Assembly: GCA_037893245.1 (NCBI GenBank)
Contig: JBAIAA010000120.1
Location: 744,001 to 808,000 of the forward strand
Reading direction: 5' to 3'
Origin: Crossaster papposus
Taxonomy: Eukaryota; Echinodermata; Asteroidea; Velatida; Solasteridae
DNA: 64,000 nt
Part shown: positions 23,601 to 37,030 of the stretch, piece by piece
How positions within the stretch are numbered: position 1 is the first letter of the stretch
Layout: every line of letters begins with the position of its first letter
Translations under genes and position numbers: made by a program
Notes under the pieces: model-generated
The model's database searches: none
Seen by the model: only the letters and a program-made list of their open reading frames with translations
Told to the model about the DNA's origin: nothing

Positions 23601-26600
23601 ATGGTTGTTCTTTATTAGATTTAATAAGGTTTCTAGCCAAAATATCCTGGAGGGTTAGGGTTAAAGTGACTTTGACGCATTACCATAGAACCATACCGTA
23701 GTCTCCGGATAGTATCTCGAGTTTACCAAAATAAAGCCGAATGTTGTGCATTTAAAGACGTTTTCTTGACAGCATTTTTCATCTTCATTGCTTCTTTCAT
23801 CAGAGCTTAAGAACATCGTCTGTGGTAGATTCATCGACCCCATCGACCTTATCTCCCTTCTACCCAGGGAAGACGACCTACGGTGGGGCGTCAGCACAGA
23901 GGTCGACAGCCCCCTTGAAAAGGTCGCGAACGTCGCCTTATGAGGTAGGTTAGCCTCAACAGTTCAATAATCTCTCAGATGTTCTGAATAGTGACAATCT
24001 TGACAAATTAGGCCAACAAAACAAATAGTTCTGCCTCTGATTACATGGGATTTGAAAACAGGGTAGGTAGAAATTGAAATTGTTGTGATCAATCGATTTT
24101 GTTTCGCTACACTTTTTCCTCGCGCTCAAGATTGTTTTTTTAGTGTTGAATTATTTTACCGTCTGTTCCAGGTTCATCTCCCCATCAAGCGCTCGGTCCG
24201 TCCCAGGCTGGCCAGGCGAACAGACGAGGGCGACGTGGGAATAAAAAGCAATACGGCCAAGAGGATCCTAGACACGCTGGAGAAGATGTCAACTCCGCTA
24301 TCGGACGCCAAGAGGATACCTCTCTCGCCGTCTGCAATGCCGCTGGCTTTTACGGTGAGTTGTGACACCCATGCTTAATTGAAACCCCTGAACCACCACC
24401 CTCTTGACTCCCGATCTCCTCATCTGACCCCTTCACCATCTCCTCATCTGACCTCTTCACCATCTCCTCATCTAAAATCCAGCCGTGTTCCTCTCTTCCA
24501 ACAGGCAAGCAGGGCGCCCAAGCTCAGAGGGCCATCTCCTCACCGACCCTTCGGGCTCGGCTCTAAGGGGGGCATCAGGATACCCGGTCCTCCCGTCTCT
24601 GGGTTGAGTATACCCCACACTGTCAGCATAGCGCCCAACAGACAGCTCCCTGTACCCACCCCCGCCGCCCCACCAACAACCACCACCTCCAAGGAAGAGC
24701 AAGAACCCAGGGGGATGTTCGCAGCGACCAGCAGTGCGAGTTGTACGCAGCCACCTGCTACGACAAGTATTGGGTTCTCTTTTAGGTGAGTTTGTTGTGA
24801 GGTCATGATTTGAGCTAGAATAGAATTGTGACGTGTTCTATATAAAATAAAAAAATGTCTAGGACATTCTGAGACATCTCGACCGTTTGTCTTATTTTGT
24901 CGTGTGTCTGCTGTCCGTAGGCAAAGTGGTCCAGCCTTCGCCACCCAACCCCCACTGCCCTTCTCCAGGGTGGACACTGTGCCCAGTCAGGCCTTGCCCC
25001 ACCAGAGGACTAGCAGCGGTGGAAAAATGAAACAGAAACGAAACAGCAGCCACTACAGCGTCAATAGGGAAGATGATGACGATGTGGTAAGGAAATCGAA
25101 ACAATATTACCCTAAAACTAAAAAAACAAACTAAAATGTGTTTGAGAAACTAAGGTTTACATGAGAGGTGAAAGATGAAAGGTGGTTTGTGTCGGCTGGA
25201 TAATTTAATTAAAAAAAAAATTAAAGCTCAATTTGAAAGAAATATAAAAGCTAAAATTGAGAAAAATTAATAAATTACGAATGCTAAATTTGAAAAAAAA
25301 GGTCTAAGACCAGAAGCTTGTATCTGTTAAAATAAAGTTCCATCTTCATATAGCTTCATTTTTTTTTTTTTTTTTGCTCTTGTCGTTAGGTTGGGGTGGT
25401 CCTTCCCATCATCCCCCTCCCCATCAAAACCCTCCCCTCCTTCAATTTCGGCAAACCCCTGGGGCTGCCCAAAACAACAGCGCCCTCTATGTCGACGTCC
25501 TCGGCAGCCGCGGCACCGAGTTTCAAGTTCACGACCTCCACACCAGCCTTCACCCAGGTGGACAGCAACCACGAGTTCACCTTTGCCTCCCCTATCCTGA
25601 AGCAGACGTCGTCCACGATATCGGCGCCTGAATTTGAGACTACCGAGGTGAGCCCGTAGAACTTGGCTGTTAGTGCCCAGTCACAGAAACTTGGAAGTGC
25701 TTGAATCATGACCAGCGTGGTGGTGAATTGTTCATTATCCCTGAATGAGATAGGCAGTGACTATAAATCTTCAACAATGTGACCTTTTCTCTGTTAACTC
25801 TAAAGGCTAGTTCATACTTCACCTTAATGCGAATCCGATGCGAAAATGACGTCACAAAGCATTTGCTGCGAACATTTTTCCAGAGTTGAAACTTTTTGCA
25901 AAAACGCAGCGCTAAAACCTGTCGCGACGTCACAAATTTGCATTCGCTTTCCGCCAAAGTTTGAGCAGGGGTTGAGGATGTTTTTTAGCTCGGATCCTCT
26001 ATTTCTCGACTTTTAACGCTGAGGCAATTGTTCCTTCCTCACAGGCTTTCACGTTCAGCCTTCCTAAGAATCCAGACGTGTCGCCCAGCCAGGCTTCAGC
26101 CGTGCCGCTCAACTTCAATAAGACGTCTTCCAGAAGCAGCAGCAGCAACAGCAACCTTCCCACAGCGATAGCCAACAACGCCGTCAAGTCCCCTAGTAAG
26201 GAGGAGGAGGCGGACCAAAGGGAAGAAGGGGAAGAGGAGCAAGGGTTTGGGATCCAGCCTGCCAAGACGTTGAAGACCGGAAGCTGTCTAGAAGTCTTTG
26301 GAATTGGTGAGCCAATTGGTTTGTTTTAATCATAAGAACCTTTAAAACAAAGGTTGGGACGTGTGTCTTTGGTTATTGATCACTTTAGTGGTGGATCACT
26401 TTGGCGTTTTGAATTAGTTTGGCATAAATAACTACCTACCTACTCTGTTATCATGTAATCGGACGCAGAACTAATCACTTGGGGTTTGATAACTTTATTT
26501 CATTAGGGAGGATGTTGCCTATTGATATTCAGTTTTTTGGTTTTTTTTGCTTATTTTTCGCTTTTGATCACGTAGAGTTTTAGTTCTCCCCTTACAACCC

Positions 26601-29600
26601 CGGCCTTCCAAATGCCTAAATGTTCAGCAGATCAACGCTTTTCTGTTTTGGTATTTCCAAAGTTGCACCCACAGAACCAGCCACGTTAACGACGCCAGTC
26701 ACGACCTCGGCTCCCGTCAACGACCCGTTCGGGAAGTTCAAGTCGCGGCCTGGCGCGTGGAGCTGCGATACGTGCCTCGTCCAAAACGAACCTAAAGACA
26801 GTGCCTGCGTGGCTTGCCAGACCCCCAAACCCGCATCGGCGGCCGGGAGCAACGTTACTTCCGACGGAAGAGACAATACCGTTGGCACCGTCTCAACCGG
26901 TGACTTATTGGCCAAAGTGAAGCCACCGGAGGGGTCGTGGTCTTGCTCTGTTTGCTTGCTGCAGAACGATAAAGACTCCGGCAAGTGCTTAGCTTGCGAG
27001 AGCCCCAACCCTGCGGAAACGCAGAAAAAGGCGGCGCCGCTGCCACCACTTAATAATACCCTGCTGGACAAGTTCAGACCACCTCCCGGCTGTTGGACCT
27101 GCGACATGTGTCTAGTACAGAACAATGCAGAGGACAACAAGTGTGCATCCTGCACCACGCCCAAACCAAAGGCTGGAGGTGCTAGCCCAACCCCTTTAGG
27201 TAACACCTTAACGAACTCGACCCCAAAGGGTGGATTTGGTAGTAAAACTGGCACCAAGAATAGCAAAGACACAAACTCCCGTACGGACAATTTTGCGGAC
27301 AAGTTTAAAGCGCCGTTGTCCTCATGGTGTTGTGATACCTGTTTAGTGCAGAATAAAGACTCTGTCAACAGGTGTATAGCGTGCGAAACGCCAAAGCCCG
27401 GGAGTCAGCCGTCACTTAAAGCACCGCCAGGTATGTTTTTTATATATTGCATCGTTATTGTTTAGTTTTCCCAAGCATTTATTGTTTGGGATACCTACCA
27501 AATATACAGAATTAGAATTGACGCGGGTGACCCACACGTGGCATCAAGTGAGTCAATCTTGCTTTATTCGACACGTCTTAATTCATCCAGAATGTGAGGA
27601 CTTGCCCAAAATTCCTAGCCAAGAAAGCCGAGGTATTATCAGTTTATGAATATCTTTTCTTCTTTTTTGTAAACAGCTTCAGCATTTAAATTTGGCAGCC
27701 AGTCCACAACAACGCCAAGCTCCGGCGCCAAATTAGACGGCATTCAGTTTGGCGGCACTATCAATGACAGCTCCTTCAGTTTCTCCAAAAGCAAATTTAC
27801 GGCACCCTCGAGTGGCGGGTTCACCTTCGGCGCTTCCAAGATATCAACGGGCTCGGAGAGCGGCGGGATCCAGTTTGGTACCCCAAAGGGCGACTCGGCC
27901 TCGGGCTTCAAATTTGGTTCAAACTCGGACTCGCAGACGAAGACAAACTCGCTGATGCCGGCCGAGGGCGTGCAGTTTGGCTCGGACACCTCGAGCACAA
28001 CCGGTGGCGGGTTTAAATTTGGCGCGCCGGCCGTTGCGTCTACTGAATCCAAGCAAGACAAGCCGGCAGTCAGTTCCGGTATCCAATTTGGTGTCCCCTC
28101 GACGGCCAAATCAGACTCTATCCCTCCAAATATGGACCCGTTTACAGCGCCGAGCACAACAAGCTTTGGCTCCGGTGGTGTAGGTGCAAATGTCGTCACA
28201 ACAAGCACACAAGAGACGGATTCTAAGACTGATCAGACACGAGGGTTTACGTTTGACAACGCCACCAAAGTGAATTTTGGCAGCTCCGTCACGGAACCGA
28301 GCCAAACTGGAGCCACTTTCTCATTCGGAGCTAAGGCACCGACGGACAGTACCCCGAAACCAACGTCATTTCAATTCAGTGCTAGCTCCAATCCCCTCGC
28401 GTCGACTGCTCAGCAATCCGCGGACAAACCTTCGTTTCAATTTGGCGCCGTGTCGTCGGCGTCTGAAGTCGCATCCCACGTTGCGAGCATCGGCTCTGGT
28501 TTCAGTTTTGGCGGACCTGCGGTAAACGCCGTCGCCACAACGCAGCAGGAGCTGCCGCACCAGAACAGCGTGGCTCCAACCTTCCAGTTTGGCAGGAGCA
28601 ACGCGGGATCCGATGAAGCGGGCACCGGCCAACCGCCCCTCAAGAAAGGTGTGAAGTTTGCCTCTTCGATTGAGCAGGAATCGGCGAACGAAATCAGGTC
28701 CTTCCTCAGTTTAGGGGGCCAAGCAAGTCAGGCGACAACACAGAGTTCTGCTGGTATGTTTAGAGCAACTGACAACAAAGGTATTCCATTCTACTTTATA
28801 AGGTCATATCCTAAACAATAGGTGATTAACGGTCAGCTACCCAAATAACCGACAAATGTTCGACTTTGCACGGGTGAGGTTTGTCAGGATTGTTCCTGAT
28901 TTCATGACTTTTAATGAATCCCTTTTGAAGTCCGAGGTTGTACTGCCTTTTTGGAACACATAAGGGATGGCTTTTAGGCAAACACAAACAGAACTACTAT
29001 GTTCTGGGTCCTAGGCCTCGAACCCTCTGCTGATTATGTTGTGGACATTTGTTTGGCCCCAATCTCAATTTTGTTTTCGTTCCTTGACAGCTGAGATGCC
29101 TTCCAGACCCAATGGTGGTATTACGTTTGGAACGCCACTACAGAATACTGCACCGACACAATCTGTGGAGCCATTTACATTCGGAGCAGGTAAGCACAAA
29201 CATTGATAATGAGAAACATGAGCAAATGAGAAACATTAGCACACTTACCCAGTCAAAGTCAATTCACAAGTCTCTTCAAATGCACGGAGGTTGTCGTTTT
29301 GTAGTTGTTCATTCCTTATTCCGTACAACTGGAATCGACTTGTGATGGACTTGCGAGCATACTTGTGGTGGACTTGGCATGAGTTTCAGATGGGCTTGGG
29401 ATGGGCTTGGGCTTGTGATGGGCTTGGGGTGGGCTTGGGATGGGCTTGGGATGGGCTTGGGATGGGCTTGGGATGGGCTTGGGATGGGCTTGGGATGGGC
29501 TTGGGATGGGCTTTGGATGGGCATGTGATGGGCATGTGATGGGCTTGTGGGCAAGTCATCTTATCAATAGATTTGTAATCTGTGAAATATTTCCAACTTT

Positions 29601-31346
29601 TGTTCAGCGACCAATAACGGCAAACCAGGAGGCTTCAATTTTTCAGCGTCTGCCAATCAGAGCCCCGCCCTGACGACGACCGGCGGTTTTAAGTTTGGGG
29701 CGGCGGCGGCGGCGGCGGCACCGCAGGCAGCCATGCCCACACAACAGAACCCACCCGCATATGGAGGTAGGGCATTAACAATTTGACCAAACATGCAGAA
29801 AAGTACATTATAAAACCAGCAAAAGGGACACTCGGTAGAGCGGATACCTCTGCCCAAACTTCAAAAATGTCCTAATCTCCCAATGTTAAACAAAATCTCC
29901 TAACGATCTGAACATTTAAAAGCGGTAATACATAACCTCTACCATCGAAGATGGGAGGAGGTAATTACAAAATGTGTAAAATCACATCTGAACTATTTTG
30001 AATGACAAACTGTGACCAATTTCTTGAAAATTTCTGTTTGATTTTTTGTCAGGGTTCGGCAGCACGACTTCCGCCTCAAACACAACCTTCGGCTCGGCGT
30101 TCGGTAGCCAACCAACAACCAATTCGATCCCCGGTGTCTTTGGCGGCCAGCAGCCGGTCCAAGCCGCTGCCCCGGCTTTCGGTGGTCAGACCGGCTCCGG
30201 CGTCTTCGGGAGCACAGCTGCCGCTCCAGCCTTCGGGGCCGCGGCATCCGCGGGAGGTTCGCAGTCCTCGACGCCATCGTTTGGCGCTGGCGTGACCGGG
30301 GCCGCCCCCGGATTTGGGAATGCCGCTCCGAGCTTCGGTGCTGTGACAACAAATTCTGGAATCGGTAAGCAGTTAGCTGACATCTCAATCGACAACAAGG
30401 GAATGTCTAGGTTAACACATGATCAATTTCTTTGCAGGAATGAGATTTTTTTCAAACTTCTGAAATCAATGTTTTTGAATTTCAGAGAAAGACATCATTT
30501 GGATAGAAAGATATGCATCTTTCAGATATTTCATCGATTTTCAGATTTAATTTTTTCTTAATTTACAATCTCATCTTGTTTTTTGCAGCTGATCTGTATA
30601 AAGTATGGTTCATCCGCCCTTTTTTAATTTACCAGTTTTTGCTCACTCTTTTGTTCCAGGTTTCCAACCAGAGCCAGCCGCGCCGACCTTCAACTTTGGC
30701 GGCAGCAACAATCCCGCTCCTGCCACCACGCCGGGAGTGTTCAACTTCGGAGCCACCAACTCGCAGAATGCGACTGCTGCCGTAGCAGCCCCTCAAACTG
30801 TCGCCCCCGGAGGGTTCAACTTCGGACAGCAGGCGTCGGGATTCGGTATGCAGGGCGTCGCCCAGAATGCCACGGGTGCGCACCAGTTCGGGTAAGAGAA
30901 GGCCCAGCTTGTACCTTTCTTAGCTTTTTAGGTCTATTATAAAACAATTCTATATAGTAATAATAATAGTGTGCTTAAAGGTAGAATACACAAGTTTTTC
31001 CGAGAGTCAAATGGATGACGCGTAAACATGCTACGAGCAAGGCCGGAAATGTCTGTCAGCAGCGAGCAAGGCCGGAAATGTAAATTGGGTGTGCTTCCCA
31101 ATACCATCGGCATGAACCCGCCTCGGATTGTGTTTCGTTAATCCCGTGCCTCGGCTCGGTAAATGCACCAGCTCTCGAGTGCAAAACCCTGGACTAGCAT
31201 TTAGTAATGATTTTCCATTCCTTCAATACAGGCCTAATCAATCGCAGTCGCAGTCACAAACACAAGCTCCGGGGTCTTCGTTCAGTTTTGGCACGACGAC
31301 ACAGCGCAAGATCCGTAAAGCAGTCCGGAGGACAAGGAAGACATAA
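20660..31346 (+). CDS. NUP153: NUP153, nuclear basket nucleoporin, 17 coding exons
   Basis: Nuclear pore basket FG nucleoporin that binds transport receptors and Ran. Coding exons: 20660-20740, 21407-21794, 22302-22418, 23053-23228, 23804-23944, 24172-24354, 24505-24785, 24921-25086, 25390-25647, 26045-26306, 26663-27430, 27677-28753, 29091-29189, 29608-29766, 30053-30364, 30660-30891, 31232-31346. Phases agree and total 4815 nt (1604 aa), against 1475 in human. N-terminal MASTGGGKMRQKR and SFLDRVKDLVTPSWLSNLW fit the pore-targeting region. FYPGKTTYGGA and ILDTLEKMSTPLSDAKRIP match vertebrate blocks. Four RanBP2-type zinc fingers lie at about residues 716, 776, 828 and 905 (W-x-C-x2-C...C-x2-C, such as WSCDTCLVQN and CVACQTPKP). 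FG/FxFG repeats follow to a basic end, QRKIRKAVRRTRKT, like the human C-terminus. Confidence 0.96.
23235..23474 (+). mobile_element. MITE, GCTTAGCA family
   Basis: Contains atttgcttagcatgaaaatt at the left and gtgctgagcagctctatgaa at the right, with ttttcacgtggtctttattg inside. It starts right after the donor of the NUP153 exon 23053-23228. Confidence 0.75.
29385..29555 (+). repeat. 12-bp minisatellite (gggatgggcttg), about 10-12 copies
   Basis: The unit gggatgggcttg repeats with minor changes, in a NUP153 intron. It is preceded at 29338 by cgacttgtgatggacttgcg, a motif of the hAT MITE family seen at 61311, so the array may have grown from that element. Both strands are open because 12 is a multiple of three, and no gene is inferred. 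Confidence 0.9.
30985..31165 (+). mobile_element. TTAA MITE, CCAGTTCGCGCCGG family, internally deleted fragment
   Basis: Contains gcaaggccggaaatgtctgt, gtttcgttaatcccg and cctcggctcgg. Both termini are decayed. It sits in the last NUP153 intron, about 70 bp before the final exon. Confidence 0.65.
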
Positions 31347-31921
31347 TGGCCCCATCGACCGCAACTGACCCCCCTCCCTTTTCGGTAAAGTTTTGACTTC
31401 TTAGATGTTAATACTCTTATCTTGGTATTTGTGTCGATGTGTTGTTTTTTTAACTAACTGACTGACCTGCACACTATTGTAAAGAACAATATTAACTCTG
31501 TAACTTAAAAAACTTCTGCCCAAGTCTTAACTGCAAGTATTTCTTAAGCGGCCGTCGGATTTTTATACAGACGGCTATTTTGAATGATTTAGATTAACCC
31601 AAACTTCTAAGAAATATTTCTAAGGTATATTTACCAAATCCATCAAAATCTATAAAAAAAATCCACCAAAGCCCATTATTGTGCTAAATTTAAGGGGTAT
31701 CAAGCCCTATGCACATTTTTAAATGGTAAAATTTGAAGGTAATATGGTACGATTAATATCCCCCTTTCCCCTCAAAATCTTTCTGATATATTTCAGCATA
31801 AATTTCAGATTTCCAAATTGCCAACACTAGATATAGCAGTTGAGATTATGTGTGAATTTTTTAATTTCCATTTAATTCTGATTATTCAAGTAGTTAATAG
31901 ACTCACTCTTCGTTTTCTGGG

Positions 31922-31923
<2 letters not shown>

Positions 31924-31952
<29 letters not shown>
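31924..31952 (+). repeat. Poly(G) run of 29
   Basis: An uninterrupted run of 29 G sits in the probable NUP153 3'UTR, about 580 bp after the stop codon. Such a run can form a G-quadruplex and is prone to sequencing-length error. Confidence 0.9.
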
Positions 31953-34220
31953 AGTTACAAACATTGATATTGGAACATTGATGCACTCAAAAGAATAAGT
32001 TGAAATTTTTATTTTTTAAAGGACCTAATCAGGATGGTTGTCAAACGGAACAGGGCATGTCTGATAAATGTGGGTTGAATATTTGTTCATTTTAATATCC
32101 TAATCCCATGTAATGCCATTTGCTCAGAAATGGCCAAATGCCGTTTAGAAAATTGTCGGCCTGTTCGGGTTAACTTGTCATTGTGTTCAATTCAGTGGCC
32201 AGTCATTCATTAAACACAATTTAATTTGGAATTGTCCAGTGGTTTATGTATTTCTGTGCATGTCATTTTATTTTACTGGATTCGTTATATGAATCAGAAT
32301 TTTTATTCTACTTGTTAATTGTCGAGCGATTTGTAAATAGTGTAAGATTCAATGTCTGTTTAGTTATTTGTTTATATTTTATTTGTTCTTTTTTTTTTTT
32401 CCTTTCGTTTTGGTTGTTCTTGTTGATTGGTGTCCGTGCTGAGAGTTCATTTTCAGTTGCAATTAAGTGAATGTCAAATCTTGCTGAGGTCAAACCAAAA
32501 AATTGTTTATCGTAAAACAATTTAAGTCTTGCGGTTTTTTAAATTTTATTTTCCCTTGGTATTTCGTTCGCAGAAACAAATCTGGTCTTTTTTGTTTTTT
32601 GTACCCCTATTTCAAACCTTGCCCACAAAATCATTCTCAAATATGTATTGTTCAGGTACGAATATTTGTTTCTACGATCTTAAGTGATTTTTCATTCTTT
32701 AGTTCTCACAGTTTGTTGGCATTCAAAAAGAAAACAAATTTCTGTTTCCCATTCTTATAGATACATGTAACGGGCTCCCTTTTCATGATTTCCAATGTGT
32801 TGGGTACATCCAACTTTTGAATCGATGAAATTGCCCAAATTTTAAAAATGCAAAAAAATGTAAAACCCTAAAACAAACGATTTGCCGTTAACCTTTTTAT
32901 ATCCATTATATGTCACTACATGTATTCACACTAAAGAGTTTTTCACGAGACATTTAATTGGTGTAGGCCTGATTTGTGTGTTGGCCTGACTTAGCATGTA
33001 TGAAAATTGTCCAATGGTTGAACAAATATCCACTCCAAAATATGTAATTGCATTTTAATTTGAGAAAAATAGTAGATTTAAAAAAAAACTATCTATGAAG
33101 TTGCTTTTTTACATACAGATTAAACTTTTTTTAGTAACTGTACACCTAAGTTGCTGCTTAATTCAATACAAATAGAATGTTCCTTAAACAAAAAAGTAAC
33201 TCTTTCTTACTGTCACTAATATCAGTAGAAGACGCTGTTGCTCAAAGCGAACATCGCATTCGTTTTTTTATTTGTTTTGCTTTTATTACAAAATTCACTG
33301 CCATCTTGTAGATCCTTATGTTACGAATAATAAATGTTTAAAGAAAAAATTGCATAGAGATAGAATGAAATAATCATAAAAAGTAAGCAAAACCCTAAAA
33401 AAATATGCAAATGTTTAATTCTGATAAAAACAAGTTAGTAACAGATGTGTTTAGTCACTCGAAATGGGAGAAGTTGGATGAGAATTTTTATACTTTGTAT
33501 ACAGGGTCTATGATGGGGAGTTTCGTAGTTCACTGAATCGTGTTCATTCAGCTTTAAATTACTTCTGAACACAGTCAAATCTAGTTTCAAATGAACCCAG
33601 GAACACCGGCCGTTATAAACTCCGACCCGAAGTCGCGATGCTGGTTTTGAAACGTTTTGGTCTTCACGTCATATTTATAATGGGAACAATAATTCAAAAA
33701 AGAATTTTATCTTTTAAAGGAAAAACTGTGCCCAAGAGAAAGTCTGTGCTGTTTAACTTTTATCAAATGTGCTAAAAAAACAAAACTCTGGGAAAACAAG
33801 CTAATACGTAACAAATTAGGGTTATCGTCAACTCGTATTATCCACAAATTATTCTGGAATTCAATATTTGATAATTAGCATAGAGCAAAATGTGTAACTT
33901 TTTGTGTATGTCGAGCCTTTTGAAAATATGAAAACAAATCTCGTCATTCTTTATTGTATTTTAGGTTGATATTTTATTTTTGATTGATTTGTACGCGATT
34001 TTTTTTTGTTTTGTTGTTGTATTTCTTTGTTTTTTATGTTCACAAGCATTATACTGTAAAAATGTATTGGAAAATCAATGGTTCATCATTATGTGACTAA
34101 AAAGTCATTGTACCTCGTACATTTATCAAATTTCTCAAAACTTTCCTGAAAACGAATACAAAATATTGCAATGTATTTGTTTTATGTGAACCCTCATGTG
34201 TGAATAATTGTAACGCTTGT

Positions 34221-34237
34221 CCCCCCCCCCCCCCCCC
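34221..34237 (+). repeat. Poly(C) run of 17
   Basis: A 17-C homopolymer in the same region as the poly(G) run, about 2.3 kb further on. In one RNA the two could in principle pair. Confidence 0.9.
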
Positions 34238-35172
34238 ATTTTTTCGATTTTTGTTTTGTTACTTGTACAAATATTGTAAATATTGAACTGTGGCCAGAAC
34301 CATTTTTGTAAAGGGGACAGATTTTTTATTCATGGTGCAATGTGTATAATTTAAATCGACCTTAATTTTTCCCAGGTTTTTCGCCTTTATTAAGGCACAT
34401 ATTTTGTACTTAGGTAGCGTCAAACTGCTGATGTACACACTGTGTATTAAATTGTTTCATCTTTATTCCTCTTGCACCAACCAATCTTGTCTTAAAAAGA
34501 AAGAAGAAAAAAAACGAGATATATTTTCAAAATAAATTGTGAATTCAACCCTTGTACAGAAATGGTCTGGCCCGGTTCTAGTGGCCAAAAAAAGTACACA
34601 ATAATAATTACGGAAAAGAATAACACTTTTATGCGTCTGTTCTTATAAATTGCATACCATTTCAGAAATGAATGCTTTTGGCTCAAAAAGTGTGTATTTA
34701 TAAAGTGAAAAATACTTCTGACTATAATGTCTTTTTTAAAAAGAAAACGTTATTAGACAACTGCGAAAGAGCTGCAAGTTGGATTGCTATATTTCTGATA
34801 CTAGAGAAAAGTGTACTGCGAAATGTGTAAACGTGAGAAAAAAACCTTTTAAAACTGTGAGTTTAGGACTACTATGTGTACAAAAAAAAAGAGAGAATTT
34901 AAAAATAAGGCATTCATTTCTGCTATGGTTCCTTTGCAAAATTATTGTTGTATAAAGTTTTTATGGAGCCTGTTAATTGACGGAAAAACTATTCTGAGCA
35001 TTAATAATGTGGAAAAAATAATAAACGAAGGCAGATTGTAGCCAAAAAATAAACACAAACTGTCACTAATTTTGTTTGTTCACTCCCGGTACCACCCACA
35101 ATTATTTGTTTGCTCTGGTGCAATAAATATTGATAATTTGATAATGTACTCGAAGCTTGGAACCACTATCAA

Positions 35173-35563
35173 TTAAAGGGATCGTATACGTTTGGTAATT
35201 GGAATCCACTGTTTGTTTCAATCCCATATAGTTATAGATATCATAAAACTAACCTGTAAAAATATCATTTCAAAAGGTGGTAGCGATTTTGAGATATTGC
35301 CGAAAATCTGGAGCGGTTAAGTCCACGCAGGAAGAATAATTTGCATTGGAATACACAATCTGAGAAACGTCACTACAGTAACGCTTCTCAGATTCAAATT
35401 TTTGGGGATAAAAAGTGATATCTTTTTCCATAACTGCAGTACTTCGAAGTGAAGAGTTTCTAAAAATACATTATACTATCCAAAGCTGCTGTACTTCGTA
35501 CCAAGTAAGTTTTTATTGCTATTAATTTTTGGAGTAATTACCAAACGTATACGATTCCTTTAA
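35173..35563 (+). mobile_element. MITE with TTAA ends (TTAAAGGGATCGTATACG family), full length
   Basis: It begins ttaaagggatcgtatacgtt and ends aacgtatacgattcctttaa, so the termini are inverted and carry TTAA. The interior includes gaaacgtcactacagtaacg and tggataaaa-type sequence. A second copy in the opposite orientation is at 50609-51003. It encodes no protein. Confidence 0.85.
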
Positions 35564-36083
35564 CCATTTGGTACAGAAATACTAAGACTTAAAGGCCATT
35601 TCCCAACATCCACCTTAGGCTTGCGGATCTATCACCCTTGCCAAACTGCATAGCTAGAGGCGAAGCAGGGGCCTGGAAAACGGCCTTGTTCCGCTAAAAC
35701 CTTTAATAAAGGGACTGATAGTTAGTCTACCAAAAAGTTTTGAAACTTTTTAATGTCAAGATTTGACCACAAGAGGGCGCTTTGGGGCGAAAAGTTAATG
35801 GAGGTAAAAGTTCATTCGTGTTGTTTCTTAGCAAATCTTGAATCCTTCTACAATCGAAAGGAATCTTTTTGGAGTATTTGCCATGCAAGGCGACTGGTGG
35901 CACCGCGGATTTCCTAACAAATGCAGGGATCGCTACGATGCCTTTTCGAACTCGTCGCGCGCCTGGGAGATACCGAAAGCGGAGTCTGGAACGTCGCCGA
36001 AAATCGTCACTTTGACGGTGCAGCCTCTTGCCGACAGCTCGGTGGTGAACCAGCACTGCGCTAGTCGGAGTCGTCATCTCAGC

Positions 36084-37030
36084 ATGGCGTCTACGGAGAG
36101 TTTGCTTGCACAACGACGACGGAAATTGAGTTTCAAAAACAAGACCCATCAGAACAATACAAGTACGATGATTGATGATTTAAAACAGTACCAGTCTTAT
36201 TCTCGAAATGTTACTTTTTGCAGTTTTGGGAGAGAAAAATCAGTTCAAGTACTTTAATTTAAACAACAATTGTTAAATATATGTACCTAACTTTAGTTTA
36301 GTCCTTGCCTGACTTTAGTTTAGTCTTGCAATTTCACGGAGCTGCTAAGCACAAAAATTTGCTTAGCATGAAAATTTGTTACAGACCAAATTTCCACGTG
36401 ATCTTTATTGTTTTTGATTGACAATCAGCTGGTTTTAGGCTTAGCATGAAAAACACGTAGAATTTTGGCTGAGAAATTGTTTATATTGAGCAAGACTTTT
36501 TTGTGCTAAGCAAATTTTTGTGCTTAGCAGCTCCGTGAAATTGGCCCCTGGACTAGAGTAGACTCTGTGCTGTAGGCCCCATATCGCATTGACTGCAAAA
36601 AGTTAGAGATTTTTTGCTTTTTTTCATGGAAATCTTTCGGCCTCAAACTCGGCAGGTAGGTTAACTAATTACCTTCTGAATATTTCGCCAAAGTTAGGTT
36701 TTTTCCATGGTTCTGTCTATCTGGTTCGAGGCCATAGACTAGGACAAACGCTAGTTAAGTATTTACTGGCCAATAAGTAATACTAATACAAATTCAATTT
36801 GTACATTTAACATTTAATAAGTAAGTCGAGGCTTATGTTAGGCCCAGGGCTAGGCCTAACTAACTAACTTTATAGCCATAGCCCATAGTGTTTATAGTCA
36901 CAATTGTTTGAAATTGTATCAATAATTGTCATCTCCCCTTAGGGCCAGTGAGCATGTCTGGAACGAGGGAGAGTTTGGAAATGCAAGACCTCACATGGAC
37001 AAATTTCTTTGAAAAACACTTTTGCATGAG
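36084..37030 (+). CDS. Alternative N-terminus A (two exons: 36084-36162, 36943-37030)
   Basis: The first exon starts MASTESLLAQRRRKLSF, in a frame that stays open upstream to at least 35838, so the start is uncertain (an in-frame ATG also occurs at about 35883). The donor is GTACGA in phase 1. The second exon follows a ttag acceptor and reads PVSMSGTRESLEMQDLTW then FFEKHFCMR, ending ATGAG before GTAAGT in phase 2. A GCTTAGCA MITE sits in the intron between them. The second exon has its own ATG (MSGTRES) and could also act as a first exon. No known domain is recognised. Confidence 0.55.

Larger units (their letters stand above)
31347..35060 (+). other. NUP153: Probable long NUP153 3'UTR / downstream AT-rich region
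   Basis: About 3.7 kb of AT-rich sequence without splice-supported open frames follows the stop codon. It is unusually poor in the MITEs that fill the rest of the window, which suggests transcribed, constrained sequence. Candidate poly(A) signals (aataaa) include about 33330, 35021 and 35048. The true end is not determined. Confidence 0.5.

Noticed and set aside
24540-24977. 145-residue minus-strand frame
   Set aside because: It overlaps two NUP153 exons and the intron between them and has no domain features.
26616-27368. 250-residue open frame on the minus strand
   Set aside because: It is the antisense of the NUP153 zinc-finger exon, whose plus-strand reading has four clear RanBP2 fingers.
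27744-28208. 154-residue minus-strand frame
   Set aside because: Antisense shadow of the NUP153 FG-repeat exon, with composition that reflects the repeated codons.
29291-29554. Open frames of GLGMGLGWAWDG type
   Set aside because: Product of the 12-bp minisatellite in a NUP153 intron.
35838-36083. N-terminal extension from ATG 35838 for the alternative N-terminus A
   Set aside because: The frame is open but the composition is unremarkable and the ATG at 36084 suffices. It was left as possible 5'UTR.
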